A DNA stretch of 64,000 nt from an uncultured Lachnospiraceae bacterium (GCA_910587045.1 CAJULG010000011.1:22001-86000), one strand, 5' to 3'; positions 7,744 to 16,144 are shown, counted from the stretch's first letter. Program-made: numbers and translations. The notes: generated by a model not told the origin, from the letters alone.

Positions 7744-8697
7744 ATGAAATATTCATTTGTAATTCCCTGCTATCGTTCTGAGCGTACGATCCGATCGGTT
7801 GTGCAAGAGCTGATTGCAGAGATAGAGAAGGAACGGTTAACAGATTATGAGATTATACTGGTAAATGATTGTTCTCCGGATGGTGTCTGGAAGGTGATCC
7901 GAGAGCTGGCACAGGAGTATTCATTTCTGAATGGAATTAACCTGGCGCGGAATTTTGGTCAGCATGCAGCTCTGCTGGCCGGTTACGCAAAGACGACAGG
8001 AGACATTATTATTTCTCTGGATGATGACGGACAGGCACCCATTGATGAGTTATATAAGCTGTTAGATGAATTAAACAATGACAAGGATGTTGTATACGCT
8101 TATTTTGACGAGATCAAACAGACAGGTTTTCGCCGATTCGGAACGTATGTCGCAACACGCATGAGCCAGCTGCTGCTGGGAGCGCCAAAGGATTTCAAGG
8201 GAAGCAGCTTCTATGTGGCGAAACGGTTTGTAATTAATGAGATGCTGCGGTATAATAATGCTTATCCGTATCTGCTGGGACTGGTGCTGAGAACCACAAG
8301 AAAGATCGGATGTGTAAAGACCAATCATCGCAGCCGCCTTGCCGGTACCTCCGGATATAATCTGAAAAGTCTGTTTTCACTCTGGTTAAACGGATTTACG
8401 GCTTTTTCAGTGAAGCCGTTGGAACTGGGTGCCCTGCTGGGCGTCATTTTTGCTGTTATCGGCTTCATCATCGTTATTGTAACTGTAGTCCGCAAGCTCT
8501 GTAATCCAACGGTTGCCGTTGGCTGGACATCTATTATTTCTGTTATTCTGATCGTTGGCGGAATCCTTCTGCTGATGCTCGGACTGATCGGGGAATATGT
8601 AGGAAGGATCTATATCTGTTTGAATAAATCTCCACAGTATGTCGTGCGGGAAGATACGTTTACTGCAGATTCTGATCCGGTGGAGGAAAGGCAATGA
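7744..8697 (+). CDS. GT2 glycosyltransferase, DPM1/GtrB/ArnC type
   Basis: A 317-residue family-2 glycosyltransferase. The GT-A domain starts with FVIPCYRSERTIRSVV, has VNDCSPD and the catalytic metal-binding LDDDGQAP near residue 99. Two C-terminal hydrophobic helices (about 227-255 and 264-290) match dolichol- or undecaprenyl-phosphate sugar transferases such as GtrB and ArnC, which load a sugar on a membrane polyprenyl phosphate at the cytoplasmic face. It is the first gene of a ten-gene operon, and the next gene overlaps its stop by 4 bp. Inference: it provides the lipid-linked sugar that other enzymes of the operon modify. No flippase or GT-C transferase lies in the window. Confidence 0.88.
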   Translation: MKYSFVIPCYRSERTIRSVVQELIAEIEKERLTDYEIILVNDCSPDGVWKVIRELAQEYSFLNGINLARNFGQHAALLAGYAKTTGDIIISLDDDGQAPIDELYKLLDELNNDKDVVYAYFDEIKQTGFRRFGTYVATRMSQLLLGAPKDFKGSSFYVAKRFVINEMLRYNNAYPYLLGLVLRTTRKIGCVKTNHRSRLAGTSGYNLKSLFSLWLNGFTAFSVKPLELGALLGVIFAVIGFIIVIVTVVRKLCNPTVAVGWTSIISVILIVGGILLLMLGLIGEYVGRIYICLNKSPQYVVREDTFTADSDPVEERQ

Positions 8698-9437
8698 ATA
8701 TCATAGACGCATATTGGGAAAAGAGAAATCTGGGGGTGTCCTGTTATGAGATCCGGCTGGAATCCGCAGATAAGGCAGAGGATGTTATTGCAGCATACGA
8801 ACAGCTTGAAGAACGACAGTATATGGTTGTAAAGATACCATCATCCCGTTATGATATGGTACAGTTTTTTCAGGAACAGGGCTATCGTTTCATAGAAGCT
8901 GCCATAACTTTGACACATAATCTGAAGGATATTAATGTTCCGAAGAGATTGCTGCGTATTTGCAGGCAGTGCAGCTGGCAGCAAATGAATGAAGCGGAAT
9001 TAGCAGAATTAAGCAATGAAGTGAGAAAGAATATATTTAAAACGGATCGTATCTATATTGATCCGCAGTTTTCTAAGGAACTGGCAGCCCGGCGATATGA
9101 TCTCTGGATTCAGGATCTGGCAAAGGCTGGTAACATCCCTTATAAAGTGATGTATCAGGGGGATATTGTCGGATTTTTTTTGAATAAATCACTTGGCGAT
9201 GGTGTATATGATGGATTGCTCGCAGCGACCTATGATGCATATGAGGGTACCGGAATGGGATATTGTATTCAGTATGCTGGCCTGATGTCTGCCGTGGAGC
9301 GGGGAGGCAGGAAATATATCGGACATATATCGGGGAATAATCCCGGGGTGTCGCGTGTGTTGCTTTCAATCGGCTTTTCTATAAAGGAGATTGAATATAT
9401 ATTTATCAAGCACAATGGAAGGAGAGAAACAATATGA
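8694..9437 (+). CDS. GNAT-like acyltransferase (WecD-like)
   Basis: A 247-residue protein whose C-terminal half reads as a GNAT fold: VMYQGDIVGFFL, then the acyl-CoA loop region YEGTGMGYCIQYAGLMSAVE and ISGNNPGVSRVLLSIGFS, the usual beta4, alpha3 and NxxxxxLxxxGF elements. The N-terminal half is divergent. The arrangement resembles dTDP-fucosamine acetyltransferase WecD-type enzymes, which acylate an amino sugar. It overlaps the glycosyltransferase stop by ATGA and is itself overlapped by the carrier-protein gene, so the three are translationally coupled. The donor could be acyl-CoA or one of the operon's carrier proteins; this is inference. Confidence 0.7.
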   Translation: MNIIDAYWEKRNLGVSCYEIRLESADKAEDVIAAYEQLEERQYMVVKIPSSRYDMVQFFQEQGYRFIEAAITLTHNLKDINVPKRLLRICRQCSWQQMNEAELAELSNEVRKNIFKTDRIYIDPQFSKELAARRYDLWIQDLAKAGNIPYKVMYQGDIVGFFLNKSLGDGVYDGLLAATYDAYEGTGMGYCIQYAGLMSAVERGGRKYIGHISGNNPGVSRVLLSIGFSIKEIEYIFIKHNGRRETI

Positions 9438-9655
9438 CGAATCAGGAAAAGATGAATGCACTGGAGGAAATTATGGAATTAGATGAGGGAACCTTAAAGC
9501 CGGAGGATGCTCTTGATAGTTATCCGGAATGGGATTCTGTCACGATCCTTTCTCTGATTTCCTGGATGGATGAGACCTATGGAAAGACAGTCAGCGGAGA
9601 GGACTTTAAGAATTTAAAAACAGTTGCTGATGTGATCGCAATTATGGAAGGCTGA
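9434..9655 (+). CDS. Acyl carrier protein 1
   Basis: A 73-residue acidic four-helix carrier protein. The phosphopantetheine serine is S35 in YPEWDSVTILSL, where the canonical DSL is DSV; helix 3 region NLKTVADVIAIM is typical. A 4'-phosphopantetheinyl transferase elsewhere would load it. The start overlaps the preceding stop (ATGA). It is distinct in sequence from the second carrier protein at 12816, so the two probably carry different acyl groups, or meet different partners. The SDR gene starts 2 bp after its stop. Confidence 0.9.
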   Translation: MTNQEKMNALEEIMELDEGTLKPEDALDSYPEWDSVTILSLISWMDETYGKTVSGEDFKNLKTVADVIAIMEG

Positions 9656-9657
9656 TC

Positions 9658-10401
9658 ATGCAGTTGATAGATTTGAGTAACAGAAAGCTGTTGATCTCCG
9701 GGGCATCTTCGGGGATTGGAAGGGCAACGGCGGTTTTGACGGCAGAGCTTGGCGCTACAGTGGTGTTATGTGGCAGAAATTCCGAAGAATTGGAAGTGAC
9801 CAGGAGCATGATGAAGCAATCAGAGCGTCATCAGATGATCACATTTGATATAACGGATTTTGAAGCTTATGCTTCTGTGTTTGATGAAGCGGTTGCCGAT
9901 GGCGTTAAATTGAATGGCATGGTACATTGCGCAGGTATGGCGAAAGCGGTGCCTTTAAAAGTTATGTCTGTGAATTCTGTTTCAGAAATCATGAATACGA
10001 ATTTTATTTCTTTTATGGAATTGACACGATTTTATGCGAAAAGAAAATATTCAGACGGAGGAAGTATTGTTGCCATCTCTGCAGCGAATGCCCACTATCC
10101 GCAAAAATGCATGAGTATTTATGCGGCGTCAAAGCTTGCACTGGAGGCGGCAGTACAGACCCTTGCATTAGAGGTGGAACGCCAGGGAATCCGCATTAAC
10201 TGTGTAATTCCGGGAGCCGTTGATACGCCGATGATGCAGCAGATTGAGGAAGAACAGTTGGAGCGGATCCGTGCCAGGCAGTTGCTGGGTACCGGCAGAC
10301 CGCAGGATGTGGCAAATATGATCGCATTCTTATTGAGTGATGCGGCTTCCTTTATAACCGGTCGTGCCATGTTTGTAGATGGCGGATGCCTGGGACAGTA
10401 G
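9658..10401 (+). CDS. SDR oxidoreductase, FabG-like ketoreductase
   Basis: A 247-residue classical short-chain dehydrogenase with GASSGIGRA (cofactor loop, about 15-23), the structural NxG-type region HCAGMA, YAASK with catalytic Tyr and Lys, INCVIPGAVDTPM and the C-terminal SFITGRAMFVDGG typical of FabG-like reductases. The expected role is NADPH reduction of a beta-keto group on an acyl carrier protein. One oddity: the serine normally 13 residues before the catalytic Tyr is Ala, with a Ser one position earlier (ISAAN). It lies between the first carrier protein and the AAC(3)-like gene. Confidence 0.88.
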   Translation: MQLIDLSNRKLLISGASSGIGRATAVLTAELGATVVLCGRNSEELEVTRSMMKQSERHQMITFDITDFEAYASVFDEAVADGVKLNGMVHCAGMAKAVPLKVMSVNSVSEIMNTNFISFMELTRFYAKRKYSDGGSIVAISAANAHYPQKCMSIYAASKLALEAAVQTLALEVERQGIRINCVIPGAVDTPMMQQIEEEQLERIRARQLLGTGRPQDVANMIAFLLSDAASFITGRAMFVDGGCLGQ

Positions 10402-10413
10402 TTGAGGTGACGA

Positions 10414-11268
10414 ATGGATAAGCTATTTGTGGATCAGACGGGAAAAGAATATACGACGGATGATGTCTGTCAGGTGTTAAAGGAGATCGGAGCAGATGAG
10501 TGTGACACGTTGTTCATACACTCGGATATTCTGTTTGGAACCCTGTCGAAAGGGCTGAAAAGAAAGGACTATCTGCAGGCTCTGTATGATGCAGTGGAAC
10601 AACTGCACGTAACCAATCTGATTATTCCGACATTTACATACAGTTTTTGTAATCATGAGGATTATGACGTCCGGAACAGCGCAACCTCCATGGGAGCATT
10701 TAATGAATATATTCGGAAAATGCCGGGACGTTATCGAACCTTGGATCCATTGCTTTCTCTATCCGTGCCGGAGAATCTGAGGGAGACATTCAGTCTGCCC
10801 TGTGACCATTCACTTGGCAGTGACAGCGGCTTTGATATTTTGCATCGAATGGAAAATGTGAAGTTTCTTTTTTTGGGTGCAAGGTTAGGGAATTGTTTTA
10901 CTTATGTTCATTATGTGGAAAAGATGCTGGATGTACCATATCGTTTTGATATGCCGTTTTCGGGAAGGATAATTGATGCTAAGGGTGCTGTGTCGGAAAA
11001 GACGCAATATATCCATACGGCATGTTATGGTGTCAGACCGGCAGACTATTACTATTTTGAAGATTATCTGGAGCAGGCAGGGCACCTGAAGAAGCAAAGG
11101 CTGGGCAATCTATCTGCGGCCTGCATCTCAGAAAGGGATGCATACAGGGAAATAGCCGGAATGCTGAAAAAGAATATTCATTATTTTCTGGAAGTCCCGT
11201 TTCGGGAAGAGGATCTGGTGCATAAGTATACCAAGGGACTTGACGGAGAAAGGATTACACATTGTTAA
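10414..11268 (+). CDS. AAC(3)-family N-acyltransferase
   Basis: A 284-residue member of the aminoglycoside 3-N-acetyltransferase fold family, with TLFIHSDI and GTL near the N-terminus, IIPTFTYSF, DPLLSLSV and FLGARLGNCFTYVHYVE, matching the family pattern around the catalytic His and acyl-donor pocket. Despite the family name, many such proteins lie in polysaccharide or natural-product loci and acylate other amines. Inside this operon, between a ketoreductase and an adenylation enzyme, transfer of the locus-made acyl group to an amino sugar or amine is more likely than drug resistance. That is inference; the substrate is unknown. Confidence 0.8.
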   Translation: MDKLFVDQTGKEYTTDDVCQVLKEIGADECDTLFIHSDILFGTLSKGLKRKDYLQALYDAVEQLHVTNLIIPTFTYSFCNHEDYDVRNSATSMGAFNEYIRKMPGRYRTLDPLLSLSVPENLRETFSLPCDHSLGSDSGFDILHRMENVKFLFLGARLGNCFTYVHYVEKMLDVPYRFDMPFSGRIIDAKGAVSEKTQYIHTACYGVRPADYYYFEDYLEQAGHLKKQRLGNLSAACISERDAYREIAGMLKKNIHYFLEVPFREEDLVHKYTKGLDGERITHC

Positions 11269-11279
11269 GGGAGAGTACT

Positions 11280-12800
11280 ATGAAGATTAATCTGCTGGAT
11301 TGTTTTGAAGACACTGTAAAGCACAGAATGCAGGAAACTGCTGTTGTTCATGGCAGTGAAACGATTACGTTTCAGGAATTGCAGGATCAGGCACAGAGCC
11401 TGGCAAATATGATCTTAGATCAGACGGATGGCTGTTACCATTCTCCGGTCGCTGTTTTTCTGCCAAAGGAGATCGCTGCTGTAATAGCTGATCTGGGGGT
11501 CATGTATTCCTGTAATCCGTTTATGAATCTGGATGTCAAAACACCAGCAGACAGAATTGCAAATATTTTAGCCCTGGTTCGTCCATGTGCGATCATTACG
11601 AATTCTAAATATGCAGAAAAGTTGGGAGAAGTATCCATACCGGTCATCCGAATGGATGAAAGGAACGACTTCATGACGCATAGAGACTGGCAGTTGGCGG
11701 AGCGGAGAACAAAACTGATCGATACAGATCCGTTTTGTCTGATCAATACGTCCGGCTCTACCGGGACACCCAAGGGCGTTGTTTTGAATCATCGCAGCTT
11801 TTTTGACTTTATGGACTGGGCATTCGAAACCTTTTCCTTTGATGGTACAGAGGTCATGGGATCTCTTTCGCCGGTTGTATTTGATATCTTTGACTTTGAA
11901 CTTTGCATGCTGATGCTTAAGGGAGCAAGACTGGTTTTACTGGATGCTTCTATGGCAATTTTCCCGGCCAGACTGTTAGAGGCTCTGAATCAGAACCAGG
12001 TCAATTTCATTTTCTGGGTGCCTTCTATTATGGTGAATATAGCGAATATGGATTTACTGGAAAAGATACCGGTTCCATCCTTAAGGATGATCTGGTTTGC
12101 CGGTGAGGTCTTTCCGACAAAGCAGTTTTTGTACTGGTATGACAGAGTGGAGCATGCCACCTTTGTGAATTTATATGGGCCGATCGAAATAACACTGGAT
12201 TGTACCTACCATGTGATCCGGGAACGTCCGGAAGAAGAAAAACCGCTGCCGATCGGGATTCCATGTCGTAATACGGATATATTGATCCTTAATTCAGAGG
12301 ATCAGTGCTGTAAGCCGGAGGAAGAGGGAGAGCTTTGTGTACGCGGGACATCCCTGGCGATGGGGTATTATAATAATCCGGAAAAGACGCATGCAGCATT
12401 TGTCCAGAATCCTTTGAATTCTTCCTACCCGGAGCTGATCTACCGCACCGGTGATATTGTATATATGTCAGAAGACGGGCAGATAGAGTTTAAAGGACGG
12501 AAGGACAGTCTTGTCAAGCATATGGGGTATCGGATCGAGCTGGGTGAGATCGAGCATGTAGTGATCAATGATCTGAAACTGGTAAAATACTGCTGTGCAG
12601 TATATAATTATGCCAGGAAGGAAATTGTGTTATATTATGAAAAGAGTGAAGAAATTTCAGGAACGGAATTCAGGAAAGCGTTCAGTAAAGTATTTCCGGC
12701 TTATATGATACCATCTGTCTATATCCGAATGGATCTTCTGCCGCGGAATACGAATGGAAAGATTGACCGTTTATATCTGAAGAATGAAATCAACAAGTAA
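11280..12800 (+). CDS. Free-standing adenylation enzyme (AMP-dependent acyl/aminoacyl-ACP ligase)
   Basis: A 506-residue ANL-family enzyme in DltA/NRPS adenylation style: A3 TSGSTGTPKG (157-166), A5 NLYGPIE (297-303), A7 YRTGD (388-392), A8 KGRKDSLVKHMGYRIELGE, and catalytic Lys494 in NTNGKIDR. There is no fused condensation or carrier domain. Asp202 in VFDIFDFE aligns by eye with the aspartate that holds the alpha-amino group in amino-acid-activating domains, so an amino acid substrate is plausible. The start is ATG 11280 after GGGAGAG; an upstream TTG at 11262 overlaps the previous gene. The carrier protein 15 bp downstream is the natural acceptor. Confidence 0.88.
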   Translation: MKINLLDCFEDTVKHRMQETAVVHGSETITFQELQDQAQSLANMILDQTDGCYHSPVAVFLPKEIAAVIADLGVMYSCNPFMNLDVKTPADRIANILALVRPCAIITNSKYAEKLGEVSIPVIRMDERNDFMTHRDWQLAERRTKLIDTDPFCLINTSGSTGTPKGVVLNHRSFFDFMDWAFETFSFDGTEVMGSLSPVVFDIFDFELCMLMLKGARLVLLDASMAIFPARLLEALNQNQVNFIFWVPSIMVNIANMDLLEKIPVPSLRMIWFAGEVFPTKQFLYWYDRVEHATFVNLYGPIEITLDCTYHVIRERPEEEKPLPIGIPCRNTDILILNSEDQCCKPEEEGELCVRGTSLAMGYYNNPEKTHAAFVQNPLNSSYPELIYRTGDIVYMSEDGQIEFKGRKDSLVKHMGYRIELGEIEHVVINDLKLVKYCCAVYNYARKEIVLYYEKSEEISGTEFRKAFSKVFPAYMIPSVYIRMDLLPRNTNGKIDRLYLKNEINK

Positions 12801-12815
12801 TGGAGGAAATACAAT

Positions 12816-13046
12816 ATGGACAGAATATGGAGCATGCTGGAGGAAATCAAGCCGGAACACGATTTTAAAGAGAGTACGGATTATATTGAGGATGGTTTAC
12901 TGGATTCCTTTGATCTGATCGCATTGATTGATATGCTGGAAAAGGAATTTAATATTATCGTGGATGGTCTGGATGTGGTTCCTGAGAACTTTTGCAATGC
13001 GGAGGCGATTGCGGCACTGGTAAAAAAGAGCGGAGGGGATATATAG
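12816..13046 (+). CDS. Acyl carrier protein 2
   Basis: A 76-residue carrier protein with a canonical attachment motif, DGLLDSFDLIALI, serine S31, and an acidic helix II region DMLEKEFNI. TGGAGG precedes its ATG. It sits directly after the adenylation enzyme and its stop abuts the KAS III start codon with no gap, so it most likely receives the activated acyl or aminoacyl group and presents it to one of these partners. It shares little with carrier protein 1 beyond the fold. Confidence 0.9.
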   Translation: MDRIWSMLEEIKPEHDFKESTDYIEDGLLDSFDLIALIDMLEKEFNIIVDGLDVVPENFCNAEAIAALVKKSGGDI

Positions 13047-14117
13047 ATGCAGACAACATTTTGTGGAAAGAAAATAACCTCTATGTTGGGAATCTTACCA
13101 GAGCAGGAGGTTTATTTTGAGGATGAGGTGGGTAATTATTCGTTTCCGGAAAAGCAGACGCTTCGATTGAAGCGGGTAATGGGATATGAAAAGCACCGGA
13201 TTTCCAAGAAGTCGTCAACGGTATCTGAGTTTGCTCTTTTTGGTCTCCGGCACATGCTTTCACAGAGCTGGATCAGAAAAGAGGATATCGGGGCAGTAAT
13301 TGTTGTTACCCTGTGTCCGGATTACTTTGTACCTCATGTCAGCACCATCCTGCACGGAGAACTGGATCTGGATGAGGATGTGATCTGTATGGATATTGCT
13401 CAGGGCTGCTGCGGATTTCTGGTAGGGCTGTTTGAATCCTTCCTGCTCCTGGAGCATATGGGGGAGAAAAAGGTTGTATTGATCAATGCGGATATTTTAA
13501 GCCATAAGGTATCGGAACGGGACCGGAATGATTATCCGTTGATCGGTGACGGAGCCGCCATTACCGTTGTGGAGAATTCACATGACAACACCAAGGTGTA
13601 TTATGAGATGCATACAAATGGATCGATGGGAGATGCATTAAAGATCCCGGCAGGAGCATTTAGGCAGCCGAGCAACGCAGAGACCGGTATCATGCGGGAT
13701 ATTGGTGACGGGAATTTTAAATCTCTGGATCATATGCATATGGACGGCAGTGCGGTTTTTAATTTCGTTCAGACCAAGGTGCCACCTATGCTGGAGCACG
13801 CTCTGCTGGAAACCGGTTATACGGTTGACGATCTGGATTATTATCTGTTTCATCAGCCGAATAAGTTCATGCTGCAAAAGCTTGCACAGAAGGTTGGGAT
13901 TCCATATGAGAAGATGCCGATGAATCTGGTAGAGAACTACGGGAATCCAAGCGGTTCTTCGATTCCGCTTGTAACGGTACACAATCTGCAGGAGCAGTTA
14001 AAGGAACAGAAATATAAGTGCTGTCTGTCAGCATTCGGCTCCGGTCTTGCCTGGGGTGCGATCATCATGGAACTTGGTAAATTAGAGAATTGTGAAATGC
14101 TTATATCAGATTTATAG
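13047..14117 (+). CDS. 3-oxoacyl-ACP synthase III-like (KAS III) enzyme
   Basis: A 356-residue thiolase-fold protein of the FabH class. The Cys-His-Asn triad is visible: C121 in DIAQGCCGF, H269 in FHQPNKFM and N300 in NYGNPSG. FabH enzymes condense an acyl-CoA (or other acyl donor) with malonyl-ACP. The protein is longer and more divergent than housekeeping FabH, and the gene lies between a carrier protein and a GNAT gene rather than with fab genes, which points to a dedicated pathway. It might elongate a starter on one of the two carrier proteins, or act as an acyl transferase as some FabH homologues do. The start follows the previous stop directly. Confidence 0.9.
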   Translation: MQTTFCGKKITSMLGILPEQEVYFEDEVGNYSFPEKQTLRLKRVMGYEKHRISKKSSTVSEFALFGLRHMLSQSWIRKEDIGAVIVVTLCPDYFVPHVSTILHGELDLDEDVICMDIAQGCCGFLVGLFESFLLLEHMGEKKVVLINADILSHKVSERDRNDYPLIGDGAAITVVENSHDNTKVYYEMHTNGSMGDALKIPAGAFRQPSNAETGIMRDIGDGNFKSLDHMHMDGSAVFNFVQTKVPPMLEHALLETGYTVDDLDYYLFHQPNKFMLQKLAQKVGIPYEKMPMNLVENYGNPSGSSIPLVTVHNLQEQLKEQKYKCCLSAFGSGLAWGAIIMELGKLENCEMLISDL

Positions 14118-14132
14118 AACAGGAACAGAGAA

Positions 14133-14984
14133 ATGCTTACAGATGAGATTTGTATTTCAAAGTTGATAAGAGAATTAAAGCTTACGGGAAAGCAGGTATA
14201 TTCAAACTGCTTTTTTCGTTTTAGTAATGCCGGACAGGAGTGGGAGCTGTATAACAGTGCAGGGTCACTTTTACTCGTAAAGCAGGAAAGCAGTGTATTA
14301 CGTTTGTTCTTTTTTACACTTGATTTTTCAGATCTGAAGCAGTTGATGGAGGACAGTCTGGCTTCTGACCGGGAATACATGCTGGAGATCGTTGCAAAGG
14401 ATAAGGTGCTATACCGGAATGAACTTCTGGATATGGGCTTCGATGTATTTGCACAGATGCTTCGCATGTCCGTAAAGGATATTTCTCCGTTGTTTCAGAA
14501 CGGAAGCGCATTTGTAGAGGCTTATGATGAACAGCTTGTCGAGCAGGCCCGGCCGGAGGATGTGCCGGCTTTACTGGATAAGCTATGGCATATATTTGAT
14601 ACCAGGGTCAGTCATCTTCCCGATGAGGAGGAATTAAAATCGGCTATCCTGCGGGGAGAATTCTGTCTATGCAGGGAAAAGGATTCTGATATACGGGCAT
14701 TCCTGCAGAGCGTGATGGAACCCAGAAGCTTTTATATTAATCAGGTGTATAACGGGGGAGAGAAGAAACTGATCCATTCGATCATGCATAAGCGTCTGGC
14801 AGAGTATTATCAACAGGGAGGCAGATATGTGTTTGCCTGGGTGGATGAAAGGAATCAGGCATCCTTAAGATTTCATGAAAAATATGGACTGAAGCCGGAT
14901 GGCCTATGGACCAGTGTGTATCAGAGGAGAAGGCAGGAAGCGGATGAAGGCGATAAGGCAGATGGAAATGAGGAAGTGTCATGA
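14133..14984 (+). CDS. GNAT-like acyltransferase 2
   Basis: A 283-residue protein with a divergent N-terminal half and a C-terminal GNAT-like module: DVPALLDKLWHIFDTR, FCLCREKDSDIRAF, FYINQVYNGGEKKLIHSIMH and VDERNQASLRFHEKYGLKPD, the last being the classic N-x-x-S-x-x-x-H/Y-x-K-x-G-F/L element. It is the second two-part GNAT protein of the operon. The substrate is unknown; acylation of an amine on the sugar or on the carrier-bound intermediate fits the context. The C-terminal tail is highly charged. The metallo-hydrolase gene overlaps its stop codon (ATGA). Confidence 0.7.
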   Translation: MLTDEICISKLIRELKLTGKQVYSNCFFRFSNAGQEWELYNSAGSLLLVKQESSVLRLFFFTLDFSDLKQLMEDSLASDREYMLEIVAKDKVLYRNELLDMGFDVFAQMLRMSVKDISPLFQNGSAFVEAYDEQLVEQARPEDVPALLDKLWHIFDTRVSHLPDEEELKSAILRGEFCLCREKDSDIRAFLQSVMEPRSFYINQVYNGGEKKLIHSIMHKRLAEYYQQGGRYVFAWVDERNQASLRFHEKYGLKPDGLWTSVYQRRRQEADEGDKADGNEEVS

Positions 14985-15676
14985 TATGTAAGTATCAGAT
15001 AGGAAATGAGCCGATATACCGATTTGAAATGCCTATGATAGCATCGAATATGTATATTATAATGCATGGAGATCAGGCGCTGCTGATCGATCCTCATGGA
15101 AACGCGGATGCGGTTCACTTGTTAAAGAAGCATGATGTGAAACAGCTTTTGATCATTCTGACGCATGAACATTATGACCATATTTCCGGTGTGAATTATT
15201 TTCGCAAAGAATGGAGATGCAGGGTGATCGGAAGCCGGTCATGTCAGGAATCGGTTAAGGAGCCGGCAAAGAATCTGGCGGCATACTTCATGGCAATGTT
15301 TATTACGCGTTCCGGGGAGGAACGACAGGAAATACAGAAACAGATCGAACAGGATTATCATTGTGAGGTCGACGAGGGATTTGAACAGACATGGCGCTTT
15401 GAATTTGCAACATTTCATGTTGTCTTATGTGAGACGCCGGGACATTCTCCGGGAAGCATATGTATATGCATAAACGACAGATATTTGTTTACGGGAGACA
15501 GCCTGATTCCGGGAGAAAAGATCATAACAAGATTGCCCGGAGGAAACCGGGAGCTTTATCAGAAGATTACAGTTCCCTATTTACAGAGCTTTGATCCGGA
15601 AACAATTATATTTCCAGGTCATGGAGCGGAGGAATATCTAAAAAATATAGCATTACCGTTCCGCAAAACGTTTTAG
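14981..15676 (+). CDS. Metallo-beta-lactamase-fold hydrolase (glyoxalase II-like)
   Basis: A 231-residue MBL-fold protein with the metal motif THEHYDH (H62, H64, D66, H67), TPGHSPGS, FTGDSL and FPGHGAEE, the full set of binuclear zinc ligands. Glyoxalase II-like enzymes hydrolyse thioesters. Within this operon it may release or proofread acyl groups from the carrier proteins, or hydrolyse another thioester or lactone. It is the last operon gene, coupled to the GNAT gene by an ATGA overlap. Its last 24 bp overlap the 3' end of the opposite-strand XRE regulator. Confidence 0.85.
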   Translation: MICKYQIGNEPIYRFEMPMIASNMYIIMHGDQALLIDPHGNADAVHLLKKHDVKQLLIILTHEHYDHISGVNYFRKEWRCRVIGSRSCQESVKEPAKNLAAYFMAMFITRSGEERQEIQKQIEQDYHCEVDEGFEQTWRFEFATFHVVLCETPGHSPGSICICINDRYLFTGDSLIPGEKIITRLPGGNRELYQKITVPYLQSFDPETIIFPGHGAEEYLKNIALPFRKTF

Positions 15677-15970
15677 TATGGGGATGATCACATTTTTCAA
15701 CTGATCCTCCGGAACCTGCTGGCAGAGAAGATTAATCTCCCGATAGGTAGTCTTTAGGGAATATTCCCGGTCGAAAAATTCAGAAAGGGTAATATGATAA
15801 TAATCGCAGATGCGGGCGAGGATATCATAAGGTACATTTTGCTTTGCGCGTCGGACATCAGCAAAATAACCCTTGTTCAAATGCAGTTCTTCACTTAATT
15901 TTGAAGGGGATATATTTGAATTATCAATCAATTCAAACAGTCGTTCCCGAACGTAATTATCATGCGTCAT
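15653..15970 (-). CDS. Small XRE-type HTH regulator
   Basis: A 105-residue protein with an N-terminal helix-turn-helix of the XRE/Cro class (SNISPSKLSEELHLNKGYFA, then DVRRAKQNVPYDILARICDY) and the usual ITLSEFF end of the domain. The remaining about 35 residues may dimerise. A ribosome site, GGAGG, precedes its ATG on the minus strand. Its 3' end overlaps the last 24 bp of the convergent MBL gene, so each transcript can be antisense to the other. It diverges from the c-di-GMP phosphodiesterase gene. Target unknown; it may regulate the neighbouring operon or itself. Confidence 0.8.
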   Translation of the reverse strand: MTHDNYVRERLFELIDNSNISPSKLSEELHLNKGYFADVRRAKQNVPYDILARICDYYHITLSEFFDREYSLKTTYREINLLCQQVPEDQLKNVIIPILKRFAER

Positions 15971-16144
15971 GGCTTTAATTCCTCCATCTACAAGTATAAA
16001 TGATTCAAAACGGATTGGAGTGGAAATAGTCCGAAAAATAACTATAATTTACTGCAAGAATCAAGGAATATATCCATAATTCTATAAAATACGAGTAAGA
16101 GCTGTTAATGAAAGCAGAATTCAACATAATTTTCCGGAAACTGG

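Noticed and set aside
10414..11268. AAC(3)-type gene as an aminoglycoside resistance gene
   Set aside because: It sits in the middle of a coupled operon of carrier-protein and glycosyl genes, without mobile elements. A biosynthetic acyltransferase fits better.
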